The notes beneath the pieces are model-generated. The model saw nothing but the letters and a program-made list of their open reading frames with translations. It searched no databases and was not told the origin of the DNA. From NCBI RefSeq assembly GCF_001013905.1, contig NZ_LN831790.1, positions 4,168,001 to 4,232,000 on the forward strand: DNA of 64,000 nucleotides, in the 5' to 3' direction. Every line of letters begins with the position of its first letter. The stretch's first letter is position 1. Shown here in pieces: positions 29,629 through 38,870 of this stretch. Source of the DNA: Streptomyces leeuwenhoekii (GTDB lineage: Bacteria > Actinomycetota > Actinomycetes > Streptomycetales > Streptomycetaceae). The position numbers and the translations under genes were made by a program.

Positions 29629-30824
29629 GTCCTGAAGCCTACGTGCGGGCGCCGCGCGTCCTCGCGCCCGCGCTGTCCCGGCACCGGCGCCCGGCCGCCC
29701 CCGCCCCGCCCGAGCCGTCCCCGCGCGCGTGCCGCCCGGCCGCCCAGGCGGCGCAGGAAGGGGGTGGGCAGGAAGACCGCGTCGGCCGCGATCATCGCCA
29801 GGGAGAAGAACGGCAGCCCGAGGACGACCGCGATCGCGGCGTGCTCGGCGATCATCACGGCCAGCAGAACGTTCTTCACCCGCCGGTCGAAGAGCGTGAA
29901 CGGGAAGGCGACCTGGGCGATCACGGTGCCGTAGGTGAGGAGCATGACCAGCGTGCCGCTGGCGGACAGCAGCCCGGCGAGACCGGGCCACGGCGAGAAG
30001 TGGTCCAGGTGCAGCGGGTAGTAGACCGCGGTGCCGTCCTGCCAGCGCGCCCCCTGCACCTTGTACCAGCCCGCGGTCGCGTAGATCAGGCACGCCTCGG
30101 CCATGATCACCAGCAGGGCGCCGTTGTGGGCGATGTTGGCGACGACGTCGAGGAGGGCCCGCGTCTCGCCGCCCCGCGCGCGACGCCCGGCCAGCCACCA
30201 CAGCGCCTGGGCGAGCCATACGCCGGTCAGCAGGGCCGGCACGAACCGGTCGCCGTCGAGCCGCCCCGTGACCGCGGCCGCGATCAGGACGAGGCCGAGC
30301 ACGCCCCACAGGGCGGGGCCGGCACGGTCCCGGACGCGTCCGCCCCGCGCGCGCCGCGCCCGCCGCGCGTCCAGCGACCAGACCTGGCCGCAGCGGGTGA
30401 AGACGAGGTAGACGCTCATCAGGTGCAGGACGTTGTCGCCGCCGTCCCCGACGAAGACGCTGCGGTTCTGCAGCGACAGCACGCCCACCATGAACAGCAC
30501 CGAGGCCGTGCGGGTGCGCCAGCCCAGCACCAACAGCGCGGCGGACAGCACCGCCACCGCGTAGACGGTCTCGAACCAGACCCGCCCGTCCAGCCACAGC
30601 AGCGCGGTGAAGGAGCCGTTGTCCGCGACGAGCTGCCCGGCGAGCTCCCGGCTCCAGGGGCCGTCGGGACCGTACAGCTCGTGGCGGTGGGGAAACTCCC
30701 GCAGCAGGAAGAGCAGCCAGGTCGCGCCGAACCCGATGCGGACCACGGCGGTCTGGTACGGGCCGAGGGCGGACCCGGTGACGTGGGCGATGCCGCGCGC
30801 GAGCGACGAGACCGGACGGTTCAC
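29625..30824 (-). CDS. HTTM-domain integral membrane protein
   Basis: 399 aa with about eight or nine hydrophobic segments. The pattern matches HTTM (horizontally transferred transmembrane; vitamin K-dependent gamma-carboxylase-like) proteins: [25 protein letters not shown] near the N-terminus, [22 protein letters not shown] in the middle, and [27 protein letters not shown], a highly conserved block. No biochemical role is established for the bacterial family. GTG 30824 overlaps the DUF5819 gene stop (GTGA). The final 40 residues are Arg/Gly-rich. Confidence 0.8.
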   Translation of the reverse strand: MNRPVSSLARGIAHVTGSALGPYQTAVVRIGFGATWLLFLLREFPHRHELYGPDGPWSRELAGQLVADNGSFTALLWLDGRVWFETVYAVAVLSAALLVLGWRTRTASVLFMVGVLSLQNRSVFVGDGGDNVLHLMSVYLVFTRCGQVWSLDARRARRARGGRVRDRAGPALWGVLGLVLIAAAVTGRLDGDRFVPALLTGVWLAQALWWLAGRRARGGETRALLDVVANIAHNGALLVIMAEACLIYATAGWYKVQGARWQDGTAVYYPLHLDHFSPWPGLAGLLSASGTLVMLLTYGTVIAQVAFPFTLFDRRVKNVLLAVMIAEHAAIAVVLGLPFFSLAMIAADAVFLPTPFLRRLGGRAARARGRLGRGGGGRAPVPGQRGREDARRPHVGFRT

Positions 30825-31789
30825 CGCGCTCCCCCTTCCGCCTCGCGGCTCTCGCCGGTTTCTTCCGCGGGCACTCCCCACCACGGCAGCACCCGGTGGA
30901 CCGGCCGGGCGGAGACCTTCTCGTCGCTCCAGGCGGGCGGCGGCACGCTGGTGGTCCGGGACCGGAACTGGACCCGCTCGACGACGCCGCCCGGCCCGGC
31001 CGCGCCGTTCCGCTCCAGGCGGAGCACGGCGATGCGGCGCAGGTAGGTCTCGGCCAGCGCCCCGCGCAGGCCCACCGGGCGGTCGCGGGAGTCGTGGGTG
31101 GCGACGTAGAAGTCCCAGGCGCGGCGGAGCTGGTTCTGCCGGGTGTGGCTCGGCAGCGGATCGCCGTCGATGGCCCGGCCGTCCTCGGCGGACAGGTCGT
31201 ACCAGCCGGTGGTGCGGACCCCGCCGTCCGCCGTGCTCACCTCCGCGCGGACCTGCACGGCGATGTTCTGCTGCAGCGGATCGGGCGCGAACAGCTTCCA
31301 GTTCTGCTCGAACTCGGGGTAGATCCACTCGTCGACCGCGTCACCGTGCCGTTCGGTGAGCGTGTTCGGCGGTGCGACGTGCAGGAACAGCATCCCCAGG
31401 TGGACGCAGACGACCACCGCGGCGAGCGCGAGCGCGCACGCGGCCACGATCTGGTACCGCGCGGGGAGCGCGGCGACACCGGCGGGGGGCCCGGCTGTCC
31501 CGGCCGGCCCGGCGTCCACCGCCGCGGGGGGCGTGCGCGGCGCCCCGGCCGCGGCCGGGTCCGCCCCGAGGCCCCCGGGCGGCTGTCCGGCTCCGGTCGC
31601 CTCCCCGACCGGAACGACGGCCTCCGCTCCCGCGCGGACGGGCGGCTCCGCCCCCGGCGGCCCGGACGGCGCCTCCGCCCCGGTCCCCGCCGTACCGGCC
31701 CCGCCCGGTGCCCCGGCATCGGCGGAGTGTCGCCGCCCCGGCCCGTCCGGCCCCTGCCGGGTGCCCGAGCCCGTGCCGTACGCGTCCAT
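30821..31789 (-). CDS. DUF5819-type membrane-anchored protein
   Basis: 322 aa. A ~115-residue Gly/Ala/Pro-rich cytoplasmic leader, one membrane helix ([21 protein letters not shown]), then an extracellular domain with [20 protein letters not shown] and [17 protein letters not shown] blocks, as in DUF5819 family proteins that accompany HTTM proteins. Function unknown. The pair HTTM plus DUF5819 with 4-nt overlap suggests a two-component membrane system. ATG 31789 follows GAGGTGGG. Confidence 0.7.
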   Translation of the reverse strand: MDAYGTGSGTRQGPDGPGRRHSADAGAPGGAGTAGTGAEAPSGPPGAEPPVRAGAEAVVPVGEATGAGQPPGGLGADPAAAGAPRTPPAAVDAGPAGTAGPPAGVAALPARYQIVAACALALAAVVVCVHLGMLFLHVAPPNTLTERHGDAVDEWIYPEFEQNWKLFAPDPLQQNIAVQVRAEVSTADGGVRTTGWYDLSAEDGRAIDGDPLPSHTRQNQLRRAWDFYVATHDSRDRPVGLRGALAETYLRRIAVLRLERNGAAGPGGVVERVQFRSRTTSVPPPAWSDEKVSARPVHRVLPWWGVPAEETGESREAEGGAR

Positions 31790-32063
31790 CCCACCTCGTC
31801 CCCATCGATCCCGCGCCGCTCCCGCGCCCCTCCGCGTCGGCCCCGGCCGTTCTCCCGCCGCCGCGCTCCACGGCATCGCGCCACTCGCCGCCCCCCGGCC
31901 GCCGTGCGCCGTGCGCCGTGCCGCACGCTCTCGCGCCCCCCGTCCGCGCCCCTTCGGCGGCACCCGCACCGGAACGGTACTCACCACCGCCCCGCCGCAC
32001 CCGCCCCTCGGCCGGCCCGCCACCGTCCGTCCACAGGCGGCCCCGGCGAGTCGTCCACAGCGG

Positions 32064-32092
32064 TTGACACCTTACGGCGCCCGTCTCACCAT
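32064..32092 (+). promoter_or_regulatory. Candidate paaA promoter
   Basis: Consensus -35 TTGACA (32064-32069), 17-base spacer, weak -10 CACCAT (32087-32092). A PaaR operator begins 13 bases downstream. Confidence 0.4.
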
Positions 32093-32104
32093 GGAAGCGC
32101 ACGA

Positions 32105-32118
32105 ACCGAACGATCGGT
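32105..32118. promoter_or_regulatory. PaaR-type operator upstream of paaA
   Basis: ACCGAACGATCGGT, the exact complement of the operator at 27054 and a full match to ACCGNNCGNNCGGT. Lies 38 bases before the paaA start. Confidence 0.7.
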
Positions 32119-32155
32119 CGGGAGCAGGTTCCGGGCAGAGGTCGAGGGGGACCCC

Positions 32156-33145
32156 ATGGCGACAGCAGCAGCCGCGCAGGGCGCGGCCCGCGACACGGAC
32201 CGCGACACCACCGCCCGCCAGGGCGCCTTCGACGCGGCCGTCGCCGCCGACGAACGCATCGAGCCGCGCGACTGGATGCCCGACGCCTACCGGGCGACCC
32301 TCGTCCGGCAGATCGCCCAGCACGCCCACTCCGAGATCATCGGCATGCAGCCGGAGGCCAACTGGATCTCTCGCGCGCCCTCCCTGCGCCGCAAGGCCAT
32401 CCTGATGGCCAAGGTCCAGGACGAGGCCGGCCACGGCCTGTACCTGTACAGCGCCGCCGAGACGCTCGGCGTGAGCCGCGACGAGCTGCTGGACAAGCTC
32501 CACTCCGGCCGCCAGAAATACTCCTCGATCTTCAACTACCCGACCCTGACCTGGGCGGACGTCGGCGCGATCGGCTGGCTGGTGGACGGCGCGGCGATCA
32601 CCAACCAGGTGCCCCTGTGCCGCTGCTCCTACGGACCGTACGCGCGCGCGATGGTCCGGATCTGCAAGGAGGAGTCCTTCCACCAGCGCCAGGGCTACGA
32701 ACTGCTGCTCGCCCTCAGCCGGGGCACGCCGGAGCAGCACGCGATGGCCCAGGACGCGGTCGACCGCTGGTGGTGGCCCTCGCTGATGATGTTCGGGCCG
32801 CCCGACGACGCCTCCCAGCACTCGGCGCAGTCGATGGCCTGGAAGATCAAGCGGCACTCCAACGACGAGCTGCGCCAGCGCTTCGTCGACATCTGCGTAC
32901 CCCAGGCCGAATCCCTCGGCCTGACCCTGCCCGACCCGGACCTGAAGTGGAACGAGGAGCGGGGGCACTACGACTTCGGCCCGATCGACTGGACGGAGTT
33001 CTGGGAGGTCCTCAAGGGCAACGGGCCGTGCAACGAGCAGCGGCTGGACCGGCGCAGGCGCGCCCACGACGAGGGCGCCTGGGTCCGGGAGGCCGCCGCG
33101 GCCTACGCAGCCAAGCACAGCGAGACGGGAGCCACGCGCGCATGA
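32156..33145 (+). CDS. paaA: 1,2-phenylacetyl-CoA epoxidase, catalytic subunit A
   Basis: 329 aa catalytic diiron subunit of the PaaABCE multicomponent oxygenase, which epoxidises the aromatic ring of phenylacetyl-CoA. Diiron carboxylate ligands are visible as [11 protein letters not shown] and [13 protein letters not shown] (ExxH pairs). Full length for the family; the N-terminal 25 residues are Ala/Thr/Asp-rich. First gene of the paaABCDE operon; start ATG 32156 after the G-rich GGGGG site. Its TGA overlaps the paaB ATG. Confidence 0.95.
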   Translation: MATAAAAQGAARDTDRDTTARQGAFDAAVAADERIEPRDWMPDAYRATLVRQIAQHAHSEIIGMQPEANWISRAPSLRRKAILMAKVQDEAGHGLYLYSAAETLGVSRDELLDKLHSGRQKYSSIFNYPTLTWADVGAIGWLVDGAAITNQVPLCRCSYGPYARAMVRICKEESFHQRQGYELLLALSRGTPEQHAMAQDAVDRWWWPSLMMFGPPDDASQHSAQSMAWKIKRHSNDELRQRFVDICVPQAESLGLTLPDPDLKWNEERGHYDFGPIDWTEFWEVLKGNGPCNEQRLDRRRRAHDEGAWVREAAAAYAAKHSETGATRA

Positions 33146-33429
33146 CGACCACCGACTGGCCGCTGTGGGAGGTCTTCGTCCGCTCCCGGCGCGGCCTCTC
33201 CCACACCCACGCCGGCAGCCTGCACGCGCCGGACGCGGAGCTGGCCCTGCGCAACGCCCGCGACCTGTACACCCGGCGCGGCGAGGGCGTCTCCATCTGG
33301 GTGGTGCCCTCCTCGGCGATCACCGCGTCCTCCCCCGACGAGAAGGACCCGTTCTTCGAACCGGCCGCCGACAAGCCGTACCGGCACCCGACGTTCTACG
33401 AGATCCCGGAGGGGGTGAAGCACCTGTGA
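33142..33429 (+). CDS. paaB: 1,2-phenylacetyl-CoA epoxidase subunit B
   Basis: 95 aa small subunit (PaaB) with the conserved [18 protein letters not shown] start and [14 protein letters not shown] block. It bridges PaaAC heterodimers in the active complex. Starts within the paaA stop (ATGA). Confidence 0.95.
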   Translation: MTTTDWPLWEVFVRSRRGLSHTHAGSLHAPDAELALRNARDLYTRRGEGVSIWVVPSSAITASSPDEKDPFFEPAADKPYRHPTFYEIPEGVKHL

Positions 33430-34145
33430 CGGCCACCGTGCCCGCCACCGCCGCCCTCGCGCTCGGCGACGACGCCCTGGTGCTCTCCCACCGGCTCGGC
33501 CAATGGGCCGGCCACGCCCCCGTCCTGGAGGAGGAGGTCGCCCTCGCCAACATCGCCCTGGACCTGCTCGGCCAGGCCCGGGTGCTGCTGTCGATTGCCG
33601 GCGACGAGGACGAACTGGCGTATCTGCGCGAGGAACGCGCCTTCCGCAACCTGCAGTTGGTGGAGCAGCCCAACGGCGACTTCGCCCACACCATCGCCCG
33701 CCAGCTCTACTTCTCCGTCTACCAGCACCTGCTCTACGGCCGGCTGGCCGAGGGCGGCGGCCCGTTCGCCCCGCTCGCCGCGAAGGCCGTCAAGGAGGTC
33801 GCCTACCACCGCGACCACGCCGAGCAGTGGACCCTGCGGCTCGGCGACGGCACGGACGTCAGCCACGAGCGCATGCAGCGGGCCTGCACCGCGCTGTGGC
33901 GGTACACCGGCGAGATGTTCCAGCCGGTGCCGGGCCTGGACGCCGACTGGGCCGCGCTGGAGACGGCCTGGCTGGAGCGGGTGGGGGACGTGCTGCGCCG
34001 GGCCACCCTCACGGTCCCCGAAGGGCCGAGGTCGGGCGCCTGGACGGCCGGAGCGGGCCGCCAGGGCCTGCACACCGAGCCGTTCGGCCGGATGCTCGCC
34101 GAGATGCAGCACCTGCACCGCAGCCACCCGGGGGCGTCATGGTGA
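33426..34145 (+). CDS. paaC: 1,2-phenylacetyl-CoA epoxidase subunit C
   Basis: 239 aa structural partner of PaaA. It has a ferritin-like fold but is non-catalytic in the known complex; LEEEVALANIALDLLGQAR and VAYHRDHAEQW keep some ligand-like residues. GTG start overlaps paaB (GTGA); the end overlaps paaD by 7 nt. Confidence 0.94.
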   Translation: MTATVPATAALALGDDALVLSHRLGQWAGHAPVLEEEVALANIALDLLGQARVLLSIAGDEDELAYLREERAFRNLQLVEQPNGDFAHTIARQLYFSVYQHLLYGRLAEGGGPFAPLAAKAVKEVAYHRDHAEQWTLRLGDGTDVSHERMQRACTALWRYTGEMFQPVPGLDADWAALETAWLERVGDVLRRATLTVPEGPRSGAWTAGAGRQGLHTEPFGRMLAEMQHLHRSHPGASW

Positions 34146-34666
34146 CGGTCACCCCGCTGGAAGCGGAACTGCTGGAGATCGCCGGCTCGGTCCCCGACCC
34201 CGAGCTGCCCGTTCTCACCCTGCGCGAACTGGGTGTGCTCCGGGCGGTGCACGTCCGCGGCAGCGACGCGGTCGAGGTCGAGCTGACCCCGACCTACACC
34301 GGCTGCCCGGCCGTCGAGGCGATGTCCCTGGACATAGAGCGGGCGCTGCGCGCCCAGGGCATGCGCGAGGTCACCGTCCGCACGGTGCTCAGCCCCGCCT
34401 GGTCGACGGACGACATCACCGACGAAGGCCGCCGCAAGCTACGGGAGTTCGGCATCGCCCCGCCCCGCGTCCGACGGGACCGCGGACCGGTCCCGCTGGA
34501 GCTGGGACCCACCCGCACCCGCGAGGCCGCCGCCGACCCCGTCCGCTGCCCGCGCTGCGGCTGCGCCGACACCGAACTGCTCAGCCGCTTCTCCTCCACC
34601 GCCTGCAAGGCACTGCGCCGCTGCCTCGCCTGCCGTGAACCGTTCGACCACTTCAAGGAGTTGTGA
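34139..34666 (+). CDS. paaD: Phenylacetate degradation protein PaaD (iron-sulfur assembly-like)
   Basis: 175 aa. N-terminal SufT/DUF59-like domain (SVPDPELPVLTLRELGV, LTPTYTGCPA) and a C-terminal cysteine cluster (CPRCGC ... STACKALRRCLAC), which probably helps mature the Fe-S/diiron centres of the epoxidase. Overlaps both neighbours. Confidence 0.93.
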   Translation: MVTVTPLEAELLEIAGSVPDPELPVLTLRELGVLRAVHVRGSDAVEVELTPTYTGCPAVEAMSLDIERALRAQGMREVTVRTVLSPAWSTDDITDEGRRKLREFGIAPPRVRRDRGPVPLELGPTRTREAAADPVRCPRCGCADTELLSRFSSTACKALRRCLACREPFDHFKEL

Positions 34667-35730
34667 TGGCCCGTTTCCACACGCTCCGGGTGGCCGAGGT
34701 CGAGCGGCTCACCGACGACTCCGTCGCCCTCACCCTCGACGTGCCCCCTGCGCTGCGCCGGGAGTACCGGCACGCCGCCGGTCAGCACCTCACCCTGCGC
34801 CGCACGGCGGACGGCACGGAGATCCGGCGCACCTACTCGATCTGCTCCCCGGCCCCCGGCCCCGGCGACGACGGCCCGCTTACCCTGCGGATCGGGGTGC
34901 GGCTGGTCGAGGGCGGCGCCTTCTCGACGTACGCGCTGAAGGAGATCGCCGTCGGTGACGAGCTGGAGGTCATGACCCCGGCGGGCCGCTTCACCCTCGA
35001 CCCCGCGCCCGGCCTGTACGCGGCCGTCGTCGGCGGCAGCGGCATCACCCCGGTGCTGTCGATCGTCTCCACGCTGCTGGCGCGCGAACCGGCGGCCCGG
35101 TTCTGCCTGGTCCGCAGCGACCGGACGGCGGCCTCGACGATGTTCCTGGAGGAGGTCGCCGACCTGAAGGACCGCTACCCGCAGCGGCTCCAGCTCGTCA
35201 CGGTCCTCTCCCGGGAGGAGCAGCAGGCGGGCCTGCCGTCCGGGCGGCTCGACGAGGAGCGGCTGACCGGACTGCTGCCGGCGCTGCTGCCGGTGGCACG
35301 GGTGGCGGGATGGTTCCTGTGCGGGCCGTTCGGCCTGGTGCGCGGGGCGGAGCGGGCCCTGCGCGGGCTCGGGGTGGAGCGGACGCGGATCCACCAGGAG
35401 ATCTTCCATGTGGACGGGAGCGCGGCGGCGGCCCCGGCCTCCCCGGCCCCCGCGCGCAGCACGGTGACCGCCCGGCTCGACGGCCGCGGCGGGACCTGGC
35501 CGGTCCGGGAGGGCGAATCCCTGCTGGAGACGGTGCTGCGCAACCGGCCCGACGCGCCCTACGCCTGCAAGGGCGGGGTGTGCGGGACCTGCCGGGCCTT
35601 CCTGGTCGCGGGCGAGGTGCGGATGGACCGCAATTTCGCGCTGGAACCGGAGGAGACGGAGGCCGGGTACGTCCTGGCGTGCCAGTCGCACCCGGCGACG
35701 GAGCGGGTGGAACTGGACTTCGACCGCTGA
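34666..35730 (+). CDS. paaE: 1,2-phenylacetyl-CoA epoxidase reductase subunit E
   Basis: 354 aa electron donor of the epoxidase. An FAD-binding domain (RRTYSICSP), an NADPH domain (GGSGITPVLSIVS) and a C-terminal plant-type 2Fe-2S ferredoxin (ACKGGVCGTCRAF ... ACQS). The start ATG shares one base with the paaD stop. Last gene of the operon. No phenylacetyl-CoA ligase (paaK), paaG, paaJ or hydratase is in the window, so the pathway needs genes elsewhere. Confidence 0.94.
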   Translation: MARFHTLRVAEVERLTDDSVALTLDVPPALRREYRHAAGQHLTLRRTADGTEIRRTYSICSPAPGPGDDGPLTLRIGVRLVEGGAFSTYALKEIAVGDELEVMTPAGRFTLDPAPGLYAAVVGGSGITPVLSIVSTLLAREPAARFCLVRSDRTAASTMFLEEVADLKDRYPQRLQLVTVLSREEQQAGLPSGRLDEERLTGLLPALLPVARVAGWFLCGPFGLVRGAERALRGLGVERTRIHQEIFHVDGSAAAAPASPAPARSTVTARLDGRGGTWPVREGESLLETVLRNRPDAPYACKGGVCGTCRAFLVAGEVRMDRNFALEPEETEAGYVLACQSHPATERVELDFDR

Positions 35731-35752
35731 CGGCCCCGGCTCCCGCGCCCGC

Positions 35753-36100
35753 CTACAGCACGAAGCCGTCCCCGCCCTTGTCGTCGACGACGGGCCGCCC
35801 CGCGGCGGCCCACTCCTGCATGCCGCCGTCGACGTTCACCGCGTCGACGCCCTGCTGGACCAGATACATGGTGACCTGGGCCGAGCGCCCGCCGGAGCGG
35901 CAGATCACATGGACGCGCCCGTCCTGCGGCGCGGCCTCGGTCAGCTCGCCGTACCGCGCCACGAACTCGCTGAGGGGGATGTGCAGCGCCCCCGCGGCAT
36001 GACCCGCCCGCCACTCGTCGTCCTCACGGACGTCCAGCAGGAAGTCGCCGTCCTTGAGGTCCGCGACCTCGACCGTGGGCACACCAGCTCCGAAACTCAT
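35753..36100 (-). CDS. Single-domain rhodanese-like protein
   Basis: 115 aa rhodanese fold with the active cysteine loop CRSGGRS and the DGGMQEWAAAGRP end. The family moves sulfane sulfur or serves as a regulatory sulfur carrier; partner unknown. Convergent with paaE. Confidence 0.85.
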   Translation of the reverse strand: MSFGAGVPTVEVADLKDGDFLLDVREDDEWRAGHAAGALHIPLSEFVARYGELTEAAPQDGRVHVICRSGGRSAQVTMYLVQQGVDAVNVDGGMQEWAAAGRPVVDDKGGDGFVL

Positions 36101-36226
36101 GCCCCCGACGCTACCGGAACCACCACCGGCGCGGCGTCCGCACCGGCGCCGCCTCGCCACCGCCCGGCGGCCGCGCGCGGCGCCCGGCACCCGGCACTCC
36201 GGGTCGGAAGCGCCCGGCACCCCTGA

Positions 36227-37030
36227 TCAGGAGTCCTGCCCCAGCAGCGCGGCCAGCTCCGCCTCCCGCTCGGCCACCTGGCCGCGCAGTTGCCCGGCGA
36301 TCTCCTCGAGCAGCCCGTCGGGATCGTCCGGAGCCAGCCGGAGCATCGCGCCGATGGCGCTGTCCTCCAGCTCCTTGGCCAGCAGCGTGAGCAGCTCCTT
36401 GCGCTGGGAGAGCCATTCGAGGCGGGCGTACAGCTCCTCGCCGCGGTTGGGACGTGCCGCGAGCTCCGGCCCGGCGGCCCACTCGTCCGCCAGCTCCCGC
36501 AGCTCCTTCTCGTCGCCGCGGGCGTAGGCCGCGTTGACCCGGGTGAGGAAGTCCTCACGCCGCTTGCGCTCGGCCTCCTCCTGCGCCAGGTCCGGGTGGG
36601 CCTTGCGGACCAGTTCGCGGTAGAGCCTGCGGGCCTCCTCGCTGGGCCGCACCCGCTGCGGAGGCCGCACCGGCTGCTCCGTGAGCATCGCCGCGGCCTC
36701 CGGGAAGAGGCCGTCCCCGTCCATCCAGCCGTGCAGCAGCTCCTCGACCCCCGGGATCGGCGTCAGCCGGGCCCGCGCCTCCTCCGCCCGGCGCCGGTCC
36801 GCCGGGTCGCCGGTGCGGTCGGCACGGGCCTGGAGGATCCGGGCCTCCAGCTCCTCCAGCCGGGCGTACATCGGGCCGAGTCTCTGCTCGTGCAGCCGGG
36901 AGAAGTTCTCGACCTCCACGCGGAAGGTCTCCACGGCGATCTCGTACTCGATCAGCGCCTGCTCGGCGGCCCGCACGGCGCGCTCCAGCCGCTCCTCCGG
37001 GCGGGACTGCTCAGCTTCCGGGGTCGTCAC
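36227..37030 (-). CDS. J-domain (DnaJ-like) coiled-coil protein
   Basis: 267 aa. Residues about 10-75 form an N-terminal heptad coiled coil. The middle carries YRELVRKAHPDLAQEE with the HPD tripeptide of J domains, and the C-terminus is another charged helical stretch ending in LAALLGQDS. Likely a DnaK co-chaperone or adaptor with an unknown client. Transcribed with the rhodanese or alone; 126-base gap on the 3' side. Confidence 0.75.
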   Translation of the reverse strand: MTTPEAEQSRPEERLERAVRAAEQALIEYEIAVETFRVEVENFSRLHEQRLGPMYARLEELEARILQARADRTGDPADRRRAEEARARLTPIPGVEELLHGWMDGDGLFPEAAAMLTEQPVRPPQRVRPSEEARRLYRELVRKAHPDLAQEEAERKRREDFLTRVNAAYARGDEKELRELADEWAAGPELAARPNRGEELYARLEWLSQRKELLTLLAKELEDSAIGAMLRLAPDDPDGLLEEIAGQLRGQVAEREAELAALLGQDS

Positions 37031-37088
37031 CCGACCAGCCTAGGCCACGGCCCGCGCCCCGCTCCCGCGGTCCGCCCCCGGCCCGCGG

Positions 37089-38519
37089 TCACACCCCCAG
37101 CTCGGCGGCGATCCTCCCCGCCCGTACGGCCGCCACCAGCTCCGCGTGGTCCGCCTCGGTCCGGTCGGCGTAGGCGACGGCGAACGCGGCCACCGCCTCG
37201 TCCAGTTCGCCGTTCTTGCCGCAGTACCCGGCGATGAGCCGGGGATCGGCGGTGTGGGAGTGGGCGCGGGCCAGCAGGGCGCCGGTCATCCGAGCGTAGT
37301 CGTCGATCCGGTCGGCGGCCAGGGCGGCCGGGTCGACGCTGCCCTTGCGGTTGCGGAACTGCCGTACCTGGAAGGGTCGCCCGTCGACGGTCGTCCAGCC
37401 CAGCAGGGTGTCGCTGACGACCTGCATCCGCTGCTGCCCGCGCACCACCCGGCGCCCCTCGTGCCCCGCCTCGGGCACCTCGAAGCCGGCGCCGGCCAGA
37501 TGCGGCACCAGCGCCGAGGACCGCGCCTCCTTGACCTGGAGCACCAGCGGCTCCCCGCGGTGGTCCAGCAGCAGCACGACGTAGGAGCGGGTGCCGACGC
37601 TGCCGGTGCCCACGATCCGGAAGGCCACGTCCTGCACGGCGTACCGGGCCAGCAGCGGCAGCCGGTGCTCGGGCAGCGTCGCCAGATACCCCGCCAGCGA
37701 CGACACCACCCGCGCCGCCTCCGCGTCCGCCACGCGCCGCAGCACCGGCGGAGCGTCGACGAAGCGGCGCCCGCCGTCCTCGGTGGGCTCGGTGGACCTG
37801 GCCGCGAACCGCCCGCTGGTGTTGGCCCGCGCCTTCTCCGAGACCCGCTCCAGGGTGCCGGCCAGATCGCGGGCGTCGGCGTGCGAGACGAGTTCCTCGT
37901 CGGTGATCGCGTGCCACGCCTCCAGCACCGGCAGCCCGGCCAGCAGCCGCATGGTGCGCCGGTAGGACCCGGCCGCGTCGTACGCCGCCTCCCGGCAGGT
38001 GTCCTCGTCCGCGCCGGCCTCCCGCCCCGCGACCACCAGAGAGGCGGCGAGCCGCTTCAGATCCCACTCCCAGGGGCCCGGCACCGTCTCGTCGAAGTCG
38101 TTCAGGTCGATGATCAGGCCGCCCCGCGCGTCACCGTAGAGGCCGAAGTTCGCCGCGTGCGCGTCGCCGCATATCTGGGCGCGTATCCCCGTCACCGGGG
38201 TACCGGCCAGGTCGTACGCCATCAGGCCCGCGGCGCCCCGCAGGAACGCCAGCGGGGTCGCCGCCATCCGCCCCACCCGGATCGGCGTCAGCTCGGGGAT
38301 CCGGCCGCGGTTGGACTCCTCGACCGCGGCCAGGGCACCCGGACGCCCGGCGCGGCGGCCCGGCTCCGCGTGCGCCGACCGCGGCACCCGCCCGCGCAGC
38401 GCCTTGCCCTCCCCCTTCGGCGACCCGGCGGCGGGCCACCGCGCGAACCCGGGCACCTCGGGCACACGCACCCCCGCCCCGGCCGCCGTCTCCGCCCCGC
38501 CCGTCTCCGCCTCCGTCAT
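37089..38519 (-). CDS. DUF2252-family protein
   Basis: 476 aa. Matches the DUF2252 family, which resembles kinase/phosphotransferase folds: ICGDAHAANFGLYGDA and LIIDLNDFDETVPGPWEWD are the conserved phosphate-binding and acidic motifs, with the late CGKNGELDEAVAAFA end. No function is established. Precedes an intergenic direct-repeat tract. Confidence 0.85.
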   Translation of the reverse strand: MTEAETGGAETAAGAGVRVPEVPGFARWPAAGSPKGEGKALRGRVPRSAHAEPGRRAGRPGALAAVEESNRGRIPELTPIRVGRMAATPLAFLRGAAGLMAYDLAGTPVTGIRAQICGDAHAANFGLYGDARGGLIIDLNDFDETVPGPWEWDLKRLAASLVVAGREAGADEDTCREAAYDAAGSYRRTMRLLAGLPVLEAWHAITDEELVSHADARDLAGTLERVSEKARANTSGRFAARSTEPTEDGGRRFVDAPPVLRRVADAEAARVVSSLAGYLATLPEHRLPLLARYAVQDVAFRIVGTGSVGTRSYVVLLLDHRGEPLVLQVKEARSSALVPHLAGAGFEVPEAGHEGRRVVRGQQRMQVVSDTLLGWTTVDGRPFQVRQFRNRKGSVDPAALAADRIDDYARMTGALLARAHSHTADPRLIAGYCGKNGELDEAVAAFAVAYADRTEADHAELVAAVRAGRIAAELGV

Positions 38520-38870
38520 CCCGGCCTCCCCGCTCCCGCCCCGCCCGTCCACCGCGGCCGGACACTTCCCGCCGCCCGTCCACCGCGGCCGGACACTTCC
38601 CGCCGGCCGGCGGCGCACCCGGACGCGGACGCCGGGACCGCTCCGGCACCGACGCGCCCAAGACGGTACCGCCCGCCCGGCCGGACACACCCCCCGCCCA
38701 CCGGCCGGAACCGCTCCCCCCGCCCTCCATAACGCCGCGCAGAGGGCGGAACGAGAGCTGCCCCGCCCGCACCGGCGCGGACTACGGTGACCGCCACCGC
38801 ACCTCCCCGGCACCGGCCCCGCGTGCCACTTCCTCCCCCTTCCCCCATCCCAGGAGACCGAGGAACCGCC
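38520..38870. other. 351-base intergenic region upstream of the intradiol dioxygenase gene
   Basis: No gene. Contains a 31-bp direct repeat (38541-38571 and 38572-38602) in tandem, beginning CGCCCGTCCACCGCGGCCGG. The rest is unremarkable GC-rich sequence between divergent genes. Confidence 0.6.
38541..38602 (+). repeat. 31-bp tandem direct repeat
   Basis: Two exact head-to-tail copies in non-coding sequence between the DUF2252 and dioxygenase genes. Confidence 0.8.

Larger units (their letters stand above)
31790..32155. other. 366-base divergent region upstream of paaA
   Basis: No gene. The left two thirds are C-rich, compositionally biased sequence between DUF5819 and paaA. The right third holds TTGACA at 32064-32069 and a perfect PaaR operator at 32105-32118. 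Confidence 0.6.
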
